A DNA stretch of 64,000 nt, taken from positions 558,001 to 622,000 of the forward strand of contig NZ_CP035033.1 in NCBI RefSeq assembly GCF_004028275.1. Direction: 5' to 3'. The DNA is from Hydrogenovibrio thermophilus (lineage in GTDB: Bacteria; Pseudomonadota; Gammaproteobacteria; Thiomicrospirales; Thiomicrospiraceae). Below, in pieces: positions 24,531-33,964 of this stretch. Numbering within the stretch: position 1 is the first letter of the stretch; each line of letters starts with the position of its first letter. Made by a program: the position numbers and the translations under genes. The notes beneath the pieces are model-generated. The model saw only the letters and a list, made by a program, of their open reading frames with translations, did not search any database and was not told the DNA's origin.

Positions 24531-27095
24531 ATGATGGATAAGTTTACATCTCAGTTCCAGTCTGTTCTGGGGCAGGCACAATCCATGGCGCTCGGTCTGG
24601 GGAATCAGTTTATTGAACCGCTACATATTCTATCGGCACTGCTGGCCGAGCAGGCGTCTTTGTTGCAGCTGGCCGGTGTGGATGTGACGAAGCTTAAAAC
24701 GTCCGTAGATGAAAAACTGCCAGGCCTGCCGAAAGTGTCCGGACACGGTGGCGATGTGCAATTGTCGCAAAACAGCGGACGTCTGCTCAATTTAATGAAT
24801 CAAATCGCACAACAAAAAGGCGATGCCTATATTGCCAGTGAATTATTTTATTTAGCCGCTTTGCAGTCCAACGACTCGATTAAGGATTTGCTGAAGCAGG
24901 CCGGTGCCACGGAACAGAATATCGAAGCGGCCATTGACCAAGTAAGAGGAGGCGAAACCGTGCAGGACCCGAATGCGGAAGAAAACAGACAAGCGTTGGA
25001 TAAGTACACTTTGGATTTAACCGAGCGTGCGCGTAGCGGTAAGCTGGACCCGGTCATCGGTCGTGATGACGAGATTCGCCGTGCCGTTCAGGTGTTGCAG
25101 CGCCGTACCAAAAACAATCCGGTGTTGATCGGGGAGCCGGGTGTCGGTAAAACCGCCATCGTGGAAGGCTTGGCACAACGGATTGTGAACGGTGAAGTCC
25201 CGGAAGGTCTGAAAAACAAAAAACTGCTGTCGTTGGACTTGGCCGGTTTGCTGGCGGGTGCCAAATATCGCGGTGAGTTCGAAGAACGCCTGAAAGCTTT
25301 GTTGAAGGATCTGGAAAAACAGGAAGGCTCCGTCATTCTGTTTATCGACGAAATCCATACCATGGTCGGCGCCGGGAAAACCGAAGGGTCGATGGACGCC
25401 GGAAACATGTTGAAACCGGCGTTGGCCCGTGGGGAATTACACTGTATCGGCGCCACCACCTTGGACGAATACCGTGAAAATATCGAAAAAGACGCCGCGT
25501 TGGAACGTCGTTTCCAAAAAGTGATTGTGGACGAACCGAGCGAAGAAGACACCATTGCGATTCTGCGTGGTCTGAAAGAGCGTTACGAAGTGCACCACGG
25601 TGTGGCGATTACTGACCCGGCGATTATCGCCGCGGCGCATTTGTCGCAACGTTACATCACCGATCGACAACTGCCGGATAAAGCCATCGACTTGATTGAT
25701 GAAGCCGCGTCGCGCATCCGTATGGAAATCGACTCCAAGCCGGAAGAGATGGATAAACTTGACCGTCGCTTGATTCAGTTGAAAATCGAGCGTGAAGCTC
25801 TGAAAAAGGAAAAAGATGACGCGTCTAAAAAACGCTTGACTGTCTTGCAGGAATCCATCGACGAGATGGAAAAAGAATACGCCGATCTCGAAGAAATCTG
25901 GAAAAAAGACAAGGCTGCCTTGCAAGGGGCCAAGCAGTATAAAGAAGAACTTGATAAAGCCCGTATCGAAATGGACGCGGCGCACCGTGAAGGGAACCTG
26001 GGCCGCATGTCCGAGTTGCAATACGGCGTGATTCCGGATTTGGAAGCCAAAATCAAAGCGGCGGAAGAAGCGGAAAACGAAGCGGAAGGTCAAGTGCATT
26101 TATTGCGCAATAAGGTCACGGAGGAAGAAATTGCCGAAGTGGTGGCGCGTTGGACCGGTATTCCGATTTCCAGAATGCTGGAAGGCGAGCGCGATAAGTT
26201 GCTGCGCATGGAAGAAGCGCTGGGCGCGAAAGTCATCGGGCAGCAGGAAGCCGTGTCGGCCGTGTCGGATGCGATTCGTCGTTCCCGCGCCGGTTTGTCG
26301 GATCCGAACCGTCCGAACGGTTCTTTCCTGTTCCTTGGGCCGACCGGGGTCGGGAAAACCGAGTTGACCAAAGCCTTGGCCGATTTCCTGTTCGACACCC
26401 AAGACGCCATTGTGCGTTTGGACATGTCGGAGTTTATGGAGAAGCATTCCGTGGCCCGCTTGATTGGGGCGCCTCCGGGGTATGTCGGTTATGAACAGGG
26501 CGGTTATCTGACTGAAGCGGTGCGCCGTAAACCGTATTCGGTGATTTTGCTGGATGAGGTGGAAAAAGCGCACCCGGATGTGTTCAATATCCTGCTGCAA
26601 GTGCTGGACGACGGTCGTTTGACCGATGGGCAAGGGCGTACGGTGGACTTCAAAAATACGGTGATTGTGATGACGTCCAACCTAGGGTCGCATATCATTC
26701 AGGAAAAAGCCGCCACCGCGACTTACGATGAAATGAAGCAGGATGTCATGGAAGTGGTCGGCAGCCATTTCCGTCCGGAATTCATTAACCGGATTGATGA
26801 CATTGTCGTGTTCCACCCATTGGATCAGGCACAAATTCGTGCGATTGCCGATATTCAGTTGAATCATCTGCGTGCGCGTTTGGCGGACAACGATTTGCAA
26901 TTGGAAATCGCTGGCAGTGTGCTGGATAAAATCGGCGAAGCCGGTTTCGATCCGGTCTATGGGGCGCGACCTTTGAAACGTGCGGTGCAACAATTGGTGG
27001 AAAACCCGTTGGCGCAACGTTTGTTGAAAGGGGAGTTCGCTGCGGGTGACACCGTTCATGTCGGATTGACGGATGGTGAAATCGACTTTCATTAA
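24531..27095 (+). CDS. clpB: ClpB disaggregase
   Basis: An 854-residue Hsp100 chaperone that rescues aggregated proteins with DnaK. It has the N-terminal Clp repeat domain, nucleotide-binding domain 1 (Walker A '[13 protein letters not shown]', Walker B '[15 protein letters not shown]'), the long coiled-coil middle domain (about 410-520) and domain 2 (Walker A 'GPTGVGKTE', pore loop 'GYVGYEQGG', '[14 protein letters not shown]'). The start at 24531 follows an AAGGAG site; a longer frame from 24483 lacks support. A sigma-32-type promoter lies upstream. CAGGCCTG encodes 'PGLP' near residue 65. Confidence 0.97.
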   Translation: MMDKFTSQFQSVLGQAQSMALGLGNQFIEPLHILSALLAEQASLLQLAGVDVTKLKTSVDEKLPGLPKVSGHGGDVQLSQNSGRLLNLMNQIAQQKGDAYIASELFYLAALQSNDSIKDLLKQAGATEQNIEAAIDQVRGGETVQDPNAEENRQALDKYTLDLTERARSGKLDPVIGRDDEIRRAVQVLQRRTKNNPVLIGEPGVGKTAIVEGLAQRIVNGEVPEGLKNKKLLSLDLAGLLAGAKYRGEFEERLKALLKDLEKQEGSVILFIDEIHTMVGAGKTEGSMDAGNMLKPALARGELHCIGATTLDEYRENIEKDAALERRFQKVIVDEPSEEDTIAILRGLKERYEVHHGVAITDPAIIAAAHLSQRYITDRQLPDKAIDLIDEAASRIRMEIDSKPEEMDKLDRRLIQLKIEREALKKEKDDASKKRLTVLQESIDEMEKEYADLEEIWKKDKAALQGAKQYKEELDKARIEMDAAHREGNLGRMSELQYGVIPDLEAKIKAAEEAENEAEGQVHLLRNKVTEEEIAEVVARWTGIPISRMLEGERDKLLRMEEALGAKVIGQQEAVSAVSDAIRRSRAGLSDPNRPNGSFLFLGPTGVGKTELTKALADFLFDTQDAIVRLDMSEFMEKHSVARLIGAPPGYVGYEQGGYLTEAVRRKPYSVILLDEVEKAHPDVFNILLQVLDDGRLTDGQGRTVDFKNTVIVMTSNLGSHIIQEKAATATYDEMKQDVMEVVGSHFRPEFINRIDDIVVFHPLDQAQIRAIADIQLNHLRARLADNDLQLEIAGSVLDKIGEAGFDPVYGARPLKRAVQQLVENPLAQRLLKGEFAAGDTVHVGLTDGEIDFH

Positions 27096-27158
27096 TCGAA
27101 CCCCGACACGAGTGAGCCGATGGGTGCCTTGTTGATGTGAGGAAGGCATCTTATGTGA

Positions 27159-27191
27159 CCGCCGGAAAAGAATTTTTCCGGCGGTTTTTTT
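27159..27191 (+). terminator. Strong rho-independent terminator of clpB
   Basis: The perfect stem CCGCCGGAAAA/TTTTCCGGCGG is followed by seven T. Confidence 0.9.
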
Positions 27192-27208
27192 ATGTCCGAA
27201 TTTCCCTG

Positions 27209-27233
27209 AAAACCGCCAGGCCTGGCGGTTTTT
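27209..27233. terminator. Second, CAGGCCTG-type terminator after clpB
   Basis: The hairpin AAAACCGCCAGGCCTGGCGG ends in TTTTT, 18 bp after the first terminator. The tandem arrangement insulates clpB from the Fur-controlled gene. Confidence 0.8.
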
Positions 27234-27324
27234 GAGTATTTTGAAGCCATTCGTTTGCATGGCCTTTGGCGGCTGATATGAATGACAAACGTGATTAAAT
27301 TGACTTTTAGCGCGCAATAAATAA

Positions 27325-27343
27325 AATGATAATTGTTATCATT
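27325..27343. promoter_or_regulatory. Fur box
   Basis: AATGATAATTGTTATCATT is a perfect 19-bp palindrome and close to the canonical Fur consensus. It lies 22 bp before the ATG of the Cys-rich small protein. Confidence 0.85.
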
Positions 27344-27364
27344 AACTTTTTTGGGAGTGAGACG

Positions 27365-27637
27365 ATGAACCGAACCGTTGAGCCAAATGCACGGGTCTCC
27401 ATCGACTTGGATTGGGACAAATTATTGGAATTGATGCAGAGTGGTGCCTTGTGTGGTGCGGACATTCATGTGTCCGACCGGGAGTCCAAGGCGTTGATTC
27501 AGCAAGCTTGTTTGAAAAGTTGTGCGCAGAAAGTCTGTGCCGGGTGCGACATGAGTGACCTGTGTGGCGTGGGGGCCTGTCCTTCAGGTCATTCTGTTTC
27601 TGAACAGGTCGTGACCACGCACCCTTTTAATCTTTAA
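27365..27637 (+). CDS. Fur-controlled 90-residue cysteine-rich protein, unknown function
   Basis: A small protein with seven Cys (30, 49, 53, 58, 61, 67, 72), four of them in a Cx3Cx4Cx2C arrangement that could bind an Fe-S cluster or metal. I do not recognise the family; it is not an obvious bacterioferritin-associated ferredoxin. The start at 27365 follows GGGAGTGAG; an upstream in-frame ATG at 27326 lies inside the Fur box and is rejected. The palindromic Fur box strongly suggests induction by iron limitation. The 3' end overlaps the convergent yeeE-like gene by 11 bp. A role in iron scavenging or Fe-S assembly is only a guess. Confidence 0.7.
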   Translation: MNRTVEPNARVSIDLDWDKLLELMQSGALCGADIHVSDRESKALIQQACLKSCAQKVCAGCDMSDLCGVGACPSGHSVSEQVVTTHPFNL

Positions 27638-28784
27638 ACAATCTCGGTTTAAGGTAAATGCCTGCGCTGTTGCCGGCCAAGGCCGCCAAAGCCCAGAGCC
27701 AGCCGTGTAAACTGCCGGAACCAATGCCGCTGAAAAAAGCACCGATATTGCAACCGAACGCGATAACGGACCCGTACCCCATAATAAACCCGCCGACAAT
27801 TGCCATCAGATGCGGTTTGAGCGTGAACTGGGTCGCTTCTTGACGAGCCGAGCGCGCCAGTAAGGTGACCAGCAATGCGCCACTAATCAACCCCAGCGTG
27901 GTCAGACTGACGGTGTCTTCCAACAACGGCGCTTCCTGGCGGCTGAAATGGGTGATGCCGTAAGACCAGAACGACCAGTCCAGTGGCAATTGCAGTGCGT
28001 CACTGATTTTCAAACCCCAGTAAGGAAACACATTGGCAATCGACCAAGGTTGGCCGCTGAGGATGAGTAAAAACGCATTCAGCAGCGCCAGCACCAAACC
28101 TGCTTTCAGCCAAGGATGCCAATCGGTGATTTTCCAAAAAGCCGAGGTATTGAGACGTGACAGTTCGTCAAAATGATTCTTTTCCTTTAAGATTGCCAGC
28201 CAGTACAACACACCGATAAAGCCCAGTTGCAATACCAAGCCTTGTATTAAACCGAAGGACTGTAGCATTGAAACCGGTTGCAGTGCCGGTACGGCGCGCC
28301 AGAATTCACTGTGGTAAGCGGCCAGCGTGCCGCCGATCAACAGAAAGAAAAAACTGGTCAGGGATAACGGCTGTAACTGTCCCATTTTGTTGAAGGTGCC
28401 GGAAGTGCAGCCGTTGGCCAGCTGCATGCCGATACCGAATAGGAAGGCACCGGCGACGACGGAAAGGCTTAATGGTTGCACGAATCCCTGTAACGCCAGC
28501 CCGTTAAATTCCCCCAGGCTCAAGAGCAGAAAAAACAACACACTGGTGAACGCCAGCATCCATAATACGGCGCGAACGCCGAGGGTGCGGCCTTGTGTTA
28601 ACAGTTGATGGGAGCAGGTGCGGAAACCGAATTGGAAATAGTTTAAGCTGGCACCCAGCAGGGCGCCAACCAGGAATAAAGATAAGTGGTTTTCCGATAA
28701 CCAGAGGCTGACCGCCAGCAAAGGCAGCAATAACCACCAGACGGCAGCTTTGGGTAATGGCGTGAGGGCAAGTGTGCGTAGCAT
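27627..28784 (-). CDS. YeeE/YedE-family sulfur transporter
   Basis: A 385-residue polytopic protein of the YeeE/YedE (DUF395) family, thought to import thiosulfate or move sulfur across the membrane. The family's Cys-containing glycine-rich loops are present in both halves: 'GIGMQLANGCTSGTFNKMG' and 'GYGSVIAFGCNIGAFFSGIGSG'. About ten hydrophobic segments are visible. Because the host is probably a sulfur oxidiser, thiosulfate handling is plausible. A TATAAT box lies in the leader at about 28816-28821. The 3' end overlaps the convergent Cys-rich gene. Confidence 0.88.
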   Translation of the reverse strand: MLRTLALTPLPKAAVWWLLLPLLAVSLWLSENHLSLFLVGALLGASLNYFQFGFRTCSHQLLTQGRTLGVRAVLWMLAFTSVLFFLLLSLGEFNGLALQGFVQPLSLSVVAGAFLFGIGMQLANGCTSGTFNKMGQLQPLSLTSFFFLLIGGTLAAYHSEFWRAVPALQPVSMLQSFGLIQGLVLQLGFIGVLYWLAILKEKNHFDELSRLNTSAFWKITDWHPWLKAGLVLALLNAFLLILSGQPWSIANVFPYWGLKISDALQLPLDWSFWSYGITHFSRQEAPLLEDTVSLTTLGLISGALLVTLLARSARQEATQFTLKPHLMAIVGGFIMGYGSVIAFGCNIGAFFSGIGSGSLHGWLWALAALAGNSAGIYLKPRLFKD

Positions 28785-28911
28785 GTATTCGTCTTCTCAA
28801 TCGTGATTTGAGAAGGCATTATAGAGGCGGGGGCGGCGGTAAAAAAATCATTCTTTTATATGTTGGCATTGTGTTTGGTTATGAAAAATATTGCTAATAT
28901 GCTGATGTGCT

Positions 28912-29030
28912 AATATCCGGTGTGGACTGGCCGCACAGTCCTTTGTGCGACTCGATCAAATAGTCCAGGCAACGTGATTGAAGTGGAGACTGCATCAAGG
29001 GTTGATGCAGACCTTCCTGAGAGGTAAAGA
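28912..29030. other. Structured noncoding region between yeeE-like gene and carbonic anhydrase
   Basis: This gene-free stretch has several stems: GGACTG/CAGTCC, overlapping CGCACA/TGTGCG, GACT/AGTC and a perfect nine-base CTGCATCAA/TTGATGCAG with a GGG loop. The first two overlap, so alternative folds are possible. A TAATAT box precedes it on the plus strand. There is no coding frame or T tract. It could be a small RNA or leader element, but no known class was recognised. Confidence 0.3.
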
Positions 29031-29048
29031 GGGATTGCCGTTTAAGTT

Positions 29049-29705
29049 TTAATCAGCCGTTGCGCGTACAACGGCTTGTTCGGCCGCGTCCAGATTGTCG
29101 ACACTGATGTCCAGGTTCTTCAAGCGCCCGTCTTTGATGTTGTAGATAAAACCGTGCACCGCGAGGGACTGGCCTTTTTTCCAGGCTTTCCGTACCGCCG
29201 GAACATGGCAGATATTACGCACCTGCTCCGCGACATTGATTTCACACAAACGATTGACGCGTTCTTCATAAGGCAATGCATCCAGCTCGGTTTGCTTGCG
29301 TTGGTAGTATTTTCGAATCGGACGTACCCAATGGTCAATCAAGCTGGGGTTGCCTTCTTCCATTGAGGCGATCACTCCGCCACAGCCGTAATGGCCATTG
29401 ACGATAATGTGTTTGACCTTCAGGATTTCGACGGCGTATTGGATGACCGACAGCACATTCATGTCGCTGGAGTTCACCAGATTGGCGATGTTGCGGTGTA
29501 CGAAAATCGTGCCTGGGTCCATTTTGACCAGTTGGTTGGCGGGCACGCGGCTATCGGAGCAGCCAATCCACAAATATTCGGGTTTTTGTTGGTGGGAGAG
29601 GGTTTCGAAGAAGTGGGGGCGCTCGGCATTCACTTCGTCCACCCATTCTACGTTGTTTTGTAACAGTTGTTCAATCGGGCTGTTACAGTCGCATTTGTCG
29701 CACAT
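29049..29705 (-). CDS. Beta-class carbonic anhydrase
   Basis: A 218-residue zinc enzyme interconverting CO2 and bicarbonate. The zinc ligands and catalytic dyad are intact: Cys49 and Asp51 in 'CSDSRVP', His105 and Cys108 in 'HYGCGG'. 'PGTIFVHRNIANLV' and 'AVHGFIYNIKDG' are typical of the Can-type branch. The ATG at 29705 is chosen for its AAGGAT site; an in-frame start 15 codons earlier has none. Its place next to the CO2-fixation locus suggests it supplies inorganic carbon for growth. The N-terminal CDKCDC is unusual but has no known role. Confidence 0.95.
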   Translation of the reverse strand: MCDKCDCNSPIEQLLQNNVEWVDEVNAERPHFFETLSHQQKPEYLWIGCSDSRVPANQLVKMDPGTIFVHRNIANLVNSSDMNVLSVIQYAVEILKVKHIIVNGHYGCGGVIASMEEGNPSLIDHWVRPIRKYYQRKQTELDALPYEERVNRLCEINVAEQVRNICHVPAVRKAWKKGQSLAVHGFIYNIKDGRLKNLDISVDNLDAAEQAVVRATAD

Positions 29706-29826
29706 AATTATCCTTTTGGAGAAGTTTTGGTCGTGGTTAAGACAATACAAGCTTCTTCAAAAGATGGAATTATACCGATAATATCCAGTAACGGATAAAA
29801 ACTGATCTGAATTTATCGCGGGAAAG

Positions 29827-30258
29827 TCAAAACCAAGGATGGTTAATTGGCGGGGTGGCTTTCGGTTGTTGTGATTTTCCTAATCGATAAGCGGCTTTCA
29901 ATGCTTTAGCTGTTTTATCATTCCAGTTAAGCTGATGCTTTTGGGCGATGTCCTGTAAATACGCATCCGATCCAATTTGTTGATAGCGTTCAAGAAACGC
30001 TTCAACCGGCATGGGTAATACTATTTCAGCGGCATCAATACGAGAATCGAAATGAATGACTTCGATTTCACTCGATTCCAGCATCTCAAATTTATAAGAG
30101 ATGACGTCCAGTTGATTCTGTTGGGCGATTCGACTGGGGAGCTGTTGTAAAAACAGGTCGATATCATCAATATAAGGGGGTAAATCGACATCTGATTCAT
30201 AGCAAAAGGTTTCGCCCCGAAAATCAAACGTCGAACGCACTTTCATGGTTGACTTCAT
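29827..30258 (-). CDS. Unknown protein at the end of the cbbM-cbbQ-cbbO module
   Basis: A 143-residue soluble protein with no recognised domain. It is 18 bp downstream of the first cbbO on the same strand, so it is probably co-transcribed. The N-terminus ('KVRSTFDFRGETFCYESDVDL') looks like beta structure, the middle is acidic, and the C-terminus is helical and basic with a final 'PINHPWF'. A start at 30246 (second Met) is equally possible. A different unknown gene sits in the same place after the second cbbO. Involvement in RuBisCO activation is inferred from position only. Confidence 0.6.
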   Translation of the reverse strand: MKSTMKVRSTFDFRGETFCYESDVDLPPYIDDIDLFLQQLPSRIAQQNQLDVISYKFEMLESSEIEVIHFDSRIDAAEIVLPMPVEAFLERYQQIGSDAYLQDIAQKHQLNWNDKTAKALKAAYRLGKSQQPKATPPINHPWF

Positions 30259-30276
30259 AGAAATTTCCTAGAGCCT

Positions 30277-32541
30277 TTAGTTTGTCAGCTTCATAAAGAC
30301 TTGCGGCAATTGCTCCGGCAATTTATCCACATGGTCTATCACCGTATATTGATTGCCGAAGATATCCGAGACATATTCATCTGCGTTCGGGTCAAGTGTG
30401 ATGCAGTAGGAATAAATGCCTTGCCCCTGCAATTCTTCGACCGCCTTATGGGTATCCTGAATCAATGTTTGCGGGTCTTTTGAATCAATGTCCGCCGGTT
30501 CCCCATCGGTTAACACCAGCATTAACTTTTTCTCCGCTTTTTGCGCTTCAAGATAATGTGCGGCATGACGCATGGCCGCGCCCATTCGGGTCGAAAAGGA
30601 CGCTTCCAATCCGGCAATCCGTGCTTTCACCTCATCGTTATAACCTTCCGAATAACCTTTAATGTGCTGATAGCGCACTTCATGGCGGGTGTCGGAACAG
30701 AAACCGGCAATTGCAAATTTATCGCCTAACTGCTCAACGGTCCAGGCGGTAATCGCCAAAGCTTCCTCGGAAAGTTCCAACAACGTCTGGCCCGTTTCCG
30801 GATTACGTTCATTCAACGATTGAGAGGTATCCACCAAAAGCATGACCGCAATGTTGCGACTGTCGGTGGTGTGGCTGTAGTTGATACGTGGATCGGGGGC
30901 GGACCCGCTTTTGAAATCGATGATGGAACGAATCGCCACGTCCAGATCCAACTCTTCGCCTTCTTCCTGAAAACGAATACGCTTTTTGTTCTGTGGCTTA
31001 AGCATTTCAATCATCTTTTTCAGACGATTGGCCAAGTCACTGTGTTTTTCCATTAAGCGATCGATTTTACTGGCTTGTCCGGATGGATGCAGACGCTCGT
31101 AAACGGTGGTCCAATCTGGCCGATAGCCTTCGGAGATATAATCCCATTCATCGTAATGACGTGGCGGTAGCCCACCTTCATTGTCGATTTTCGGCTCTTC
31201 GTTCTCATACTCGTTCGGCATGATTTCGTCTGACTCATCATACTCTTCGTAGTAGAACCAGATATAACGGTTATCGTCGCGGTAAGACACTTCGGTATCA
31301 TCAAAGAATACCGTTGGTTGGCTGTCCGAAGACTGCTTACGAGTTTTGACATAGAAGTCGATACCCAAATCGGCCATATCCGCAGTGGTCGACTCTTCAC
31401 CTTTTTCAGCCATGATTGTATGAAAGCGCTCACGGAAACTTTCCAACAATTCATTCTGAGGGTCAAAGTCCTCATCCAACAAGGCGCGAGACATACGCGT
31501 TGCACGATAGCGCAGACACGACATTTTCTGATCGTCACAGGCACCTTTTTCAGGGTAAGGGTGCAAGGATAAGAACAATTTTTTCAGACCTGGATAACGT
31601 TGAATCGCCAGGTGTTCAACACGACAGTCTTCAAATATCGAGATAAACAATTGCATATGGGGCGCATAGTTATCCGCCATCAGCTGTCCGGACCATTTTT
31701 TATGTGCCATCATATGTGCCACCGTGGCTCGATAGCGGTCGGTACCCGACACGCCATTTTCTGCGTCATAAACATCCGGTACCGCAATGATGTCGTCATC
31801 CAGATAAGGCACCGGCTTGCGCAATTGGTCAAAAGCCGTTGCAAAGGTTTGGAAAGGCAAATCGCAGTCCCACATGCACTCTTTCAACATGTCCATATGA
31901 CGTTCAACGTCTTTGAACGTGGTGCCTTTGCGCTCGCGGGTGATAATGCTTTTGGCGTCATGCGACTCCAATTTAAAGTAAGCAATCTGTTCTTCCGGTG
32001 CATTCAGGTAATTGCGCGCCCCATAATCGATGAAGTTACGGATACCGTTGAGACACAGTTTGGAAATCAGTTGTGGCATGGACTCTAACAGAGCAACCAT
32101 TCCCGGGCTCTCATACAAAGAGTGATGACCGTGGATAACCGTCTGCGTCTTTTCGACATATTCATCGATAATTTGCAGATACAGCTCTAAATCTTCAGTT
32201 CGGTCAATGCGTCGGCAAACATGGCCAAGCGTTGATAAAAACGGAATCAAGGCTTTTTTGTTGGGGCTTCGTGCCAGCAGATAGCTGTAATTGGCAATCA
32301 TTTTATTGGTGCCTTGACCAAAGTGAGAGGCGATGTCCGGCATCACTTCCATAAACACCAATACCGGTTCAACGCCTTGGCCGATTTTACAAAGGAAGTT
32401 CGCTCCTTCTAAATAGGCCTCGACCCCTTGTGGCGATAATTTCGACACGGCATCGTTTAATAAATCGGGGAACAGCTCGACCGCTTTCGGAAATTTACAG
32501 GTAAATTTGTCCTGATATTCAGCAAATAATTCTTCATTCAT
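30277..32541 (-). CDS. cbbO: CbbO, RuBisCO activase component with VWA domain (form II module)
   Basis: A 754-residue protein of the CbbO/NorD-like family. The C-terminal von Willebrand A domain has an intact MIDAS, 'LLVDTSQS' near residue 568 and 'LVLTDGEPADID' further on. The long N-terminal part is helical and acidic in the middle. CbbO docks on RuBisCO and works with the CbbQ AAA+ ring to remove inhibitory sugar phosphates. It follows cbbQ after a 167-bp gap filled by a long hairpin element. Its partner RuBisCO should be the form II enzyme encoded upstream. Confidence 0.92.
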   Translation of the reverse strand: MNEELFAEYQDKFTCKFPKAVELFPDLLNDAVSKLSPQGVEAYLEGANFLCKIGQGVEPVLVFMEVMPDIASHFGQGTNKMIANYSYLLARSPNKKALIPFLSTLGHVCRRIDRTEDLELYLQIIDEYVEKTQTVIHGHHSLYESPGMVALLESMPQLISKLCLNGIRNFIDYGARNYLNAPEEQIAYFKLESHDAKSIITRERKGTTFKDVERHMDMLKECMWDCDLPFQTFATAFDQLRKPVPYLDDDIIAVPDVYDAENGVSGTDRYRATVAHMMAHKKWSGQLMADNYAPHMQLFISIFEDCRVEHLAIQRYPGLKKLFLSLHPYPEKGACDDQKMSCLRYRATRMSRALLDEDFDPQNELLESFRERFHTIMAEKGEESTTADMADLGIDFYVKTRKQSSDSQPTVFFDDTEVSYRDDNRYIWFYYEEYDESDEIMPNEYENEEPKIDNEGGLPPRHYDEWDYISEGYRPDWTTVYERLHPSGQASKIDRLMEKHSDLANRLKKMIEMLKPQNKKRIRFQEEGEELDLDVAIRSIIDFKSGSAPDPRINYSHTTDSRNIAVMLLVDTSQSLNERNPETGQTLLELSEEALAITAWTVEQLGDKFAIAGFCSDTRHEVRYQHIKGYSEGYNDEVKARIAGLEASFSTRMGAAMRHAAHYLEAQKAEKKLMLVLTDGEPADIDSKDPQTLIQDTHKAVEELQGQGIYSYCITLDPNADEYVSDIFGNQYTVIDHVDKLPEQLPQVFMKLTN

Positions 32542-32587
32542 ACATAAACATCTCGTTCAGTTGAAAGTATCTCTTCTAAAAAGAGAA

Positions 32588-32709
32588 ATCATAAGTTTGG
32601 TTCGCCGAATTTTCGTGCTGAGCAAGGCGAGAATAAGGGAGTGTATAAGTTATACACGACCGTTTCTAACGAAGCGCAGCGCGAAAATTCGGATGAAACA
32701 ATTTATGAT
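32588..32709. repeat. Long imperfect-hairpin element between cbbQ and cbbO
   Basis: Ends of about 28 bases pair with few mismatches: 32588 onward (ATCATAAGTTTGG...CCGAATTTTCG) against the inverted copy ending at 32709. The tip has its own palindrome, GTGTATAAGTTATACAC. The right end reaches the cbbQ stop codon. It could attenuate transcription or protect the upstream mRNA. Its general plan matches the elements at 39571 and 45781. Confidence 0.6.
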
Positions 32710-33509
32710 TAGCCGAAAATCATTTCAATTGCGTTATCCAGCGTTTGGCGAATGTCTGCATCATCGGTAATCGGGCGCACCAACGCCATTTTACACGCTT
32801 CGACAGGGGTAATGCCTTGGTTGATCAGGGTGGCGGCATAGACCATCAAACGGGTAGAAATCCCTTCGTCCAGACCATGACCTTTCAGGTTGCGCGCTGT
32901 TTCACCGATTTGAACCAGCTTCTTCGCGGTGGCCTCGTCAACGCCACCTTCTTTTTGCAGAATGTGTGCTTCGACGTCTGGCGCGGCATAATCAAAGTCC
33001 ATGGCACAGAAACGTTGTTTGGTGGATTGTTTCAGGTCTTTCATCAAGGATTGATAACCCGGGTTGTAGGAAATGACCAATTGGAAATCCGGGTGGGCTT
33101 TAATCAGCTCGCCTTTTTTATCCAAAGACAGTTCACGGCGGTGGTCGGTCAAGGCATGGATTACAACCATGGTATCTTGACGGGCTTCGACAATTTCATC
33201 CAGATAGCAGATGGCGCCGTAGCGTGCGGCCATGGTGAGTGGGCCATCGACCCAGCGAGTGCCTTCGGCGTCTAACAGGTAACGACCGACTAAGTCCGCC
33301 GCGGTAATGTCTTCGTTACAGGAAACGGTAATAATCGGTTTCCCCAGTTTCCAGGCCATGTGCTCAACAAAGCGAGATTTACCACAGCCGGTTGGGCCTT
33401 TGACCATGACTGGCAAGCGCGCTGCATAAGCGGCTTCGTAAAGTTCAATCTCATTCGATTGTGCATCGTAAAAAGGTTCGTTGTCGATTTTGTACTGTGA
33501 AATATCCAT
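32709..33509 (-). CDS. cbbQ: CbbQ, MoxR-type AAA+ RuBisCO activase (form II module)
   Basis: A 266-residue AAA+ ATPase of the MoxR/NirQ/CbbQ group. It shows Walker A '[10 protein letters not shown]', 'SCNEDITAADLVGRYLL', Walker B-like 'AICYLDEIVEARQDT', sensor 1 '[10 protein letters not shown]' and the Arg-finger segment 'KQSTKQRF'. CbbQ hexamers couple ATP hydrolysis to RuBisCO reactivation through CbbO. The start at 33509 follows GGGGAA and matches the family; an upstream in-frame ATG at 33584 would run into the repeat element. It is paralogous to the cbbQ at 40169. Confidence 0.95.
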   Translation of the reverse strand: MDISQYKIDNEPFYDAQSNEIELYEAAYAARLPVMVKGPTGCGKSRFVEHMAWKLGKPIITVSCNEDITAADLVGRYLLDAEGTRWVDGPLTMAARYGAICYLDEIVEARQDTMVVIHALTDHRRELSLDKKGELIKAHPDFQLVISYNPGYQSLMKDLKQSTKQRFCAMDFDYAAPDVEAHILQKEGGVDEATAKKLVQIGETARNLKGHGLDEGISTRLMVYAATLINQGITPVEACKMALVRPITDDADIRQTLDNAIEMIFG

Positions 33510-33541
33510 CTGAGTTCCCCGAAAACTTTGATTGATAATAA

Positions 33542-33718
33542 GAGAGCTTTGCACCCAAAGGGTATAAACACGAGATGGATTCACGGCTAAAAATGGCTAA
33601 AATTTTCCTGAATGTCGTTGAAAAACTCGTTAATAGCTAGCTATTAACTTCGTTTTCCGCCTAATTCAGAAAAGTTTTATCTCATTTTTTCCTCGCGTCC
33701 CACTCGTGCAAAACTCTC
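33542..33718. repeat. MITE-like hairpin element, copy 1, upstream of cbbQ (form II)
   Basis: A 177-bp element bounded by GAGAGCTTTGCA and its near-inverse TGCAAAACTCTC. It folds along its whole length: CTGAAT/ATTCAG, GAAAAAC/GTTTTC, and a tip GTTAATAGC/GCTATTAAC. It ends 32 bp before the cbbQ ATG. A second copy at 39975-40134 lies in the same orientation 34 bp before the other cbbQ. No coding frame is present. Confidence 0.75.
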
Positions 33719-33745
33719 AATAAAAAAGAAGTTATTTGAGCTTGA

Positions 33746-33771
33746 TAAACCACCAGGCCTGGTGGTTTTTA
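33746..33771. terminator. CAGGCCTG-type terminator between cbbM and cbbQ
   Basis: The hairpin AAACCACCAGGCCTGGTGG ends in TTTTT. With A and T flanks it can act on either strand; on the cbb strand it would reduce read-through from cbbM to cbbQ. Confidence 0.75.
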
Positions 33772-33861
33772 AGCGAATTTAAGTGTTGATAAAATCATTT
33801 TGGTTTAATGTCTATGAAAGCAAAACGCTAAACGAAAAGGATTTGAATTTGAGTGATTGGG

Positions 33862-33894
33862 TAAAAAAACCTCAGCCTAAAGCTGAGGTTTTTA
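33862..33894 (-). terminator. Rho-independent terminator of cbbM
   Basis: The stem ACCTCAGC/GCTGAGGT with a short loop is followed on the minus strand by seven T, about 70 bp after the cbbM stop. Confidence 0.88.
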
Positions 33895-33964
33895 AGTATC
33901 CATTCAAATTGATGGGTAAAGTGGCTTGAGGCACGATGTGTACCTCAAGCGGCTTTAACATCAA

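Noticed and set aside
27326-27364. Upstream in-frame start for the Fur-controlled Cys-rich gene
   Set aside because: The ATG lies inside the Fur box, upstream of where transcription should start, and has no ribosome site.
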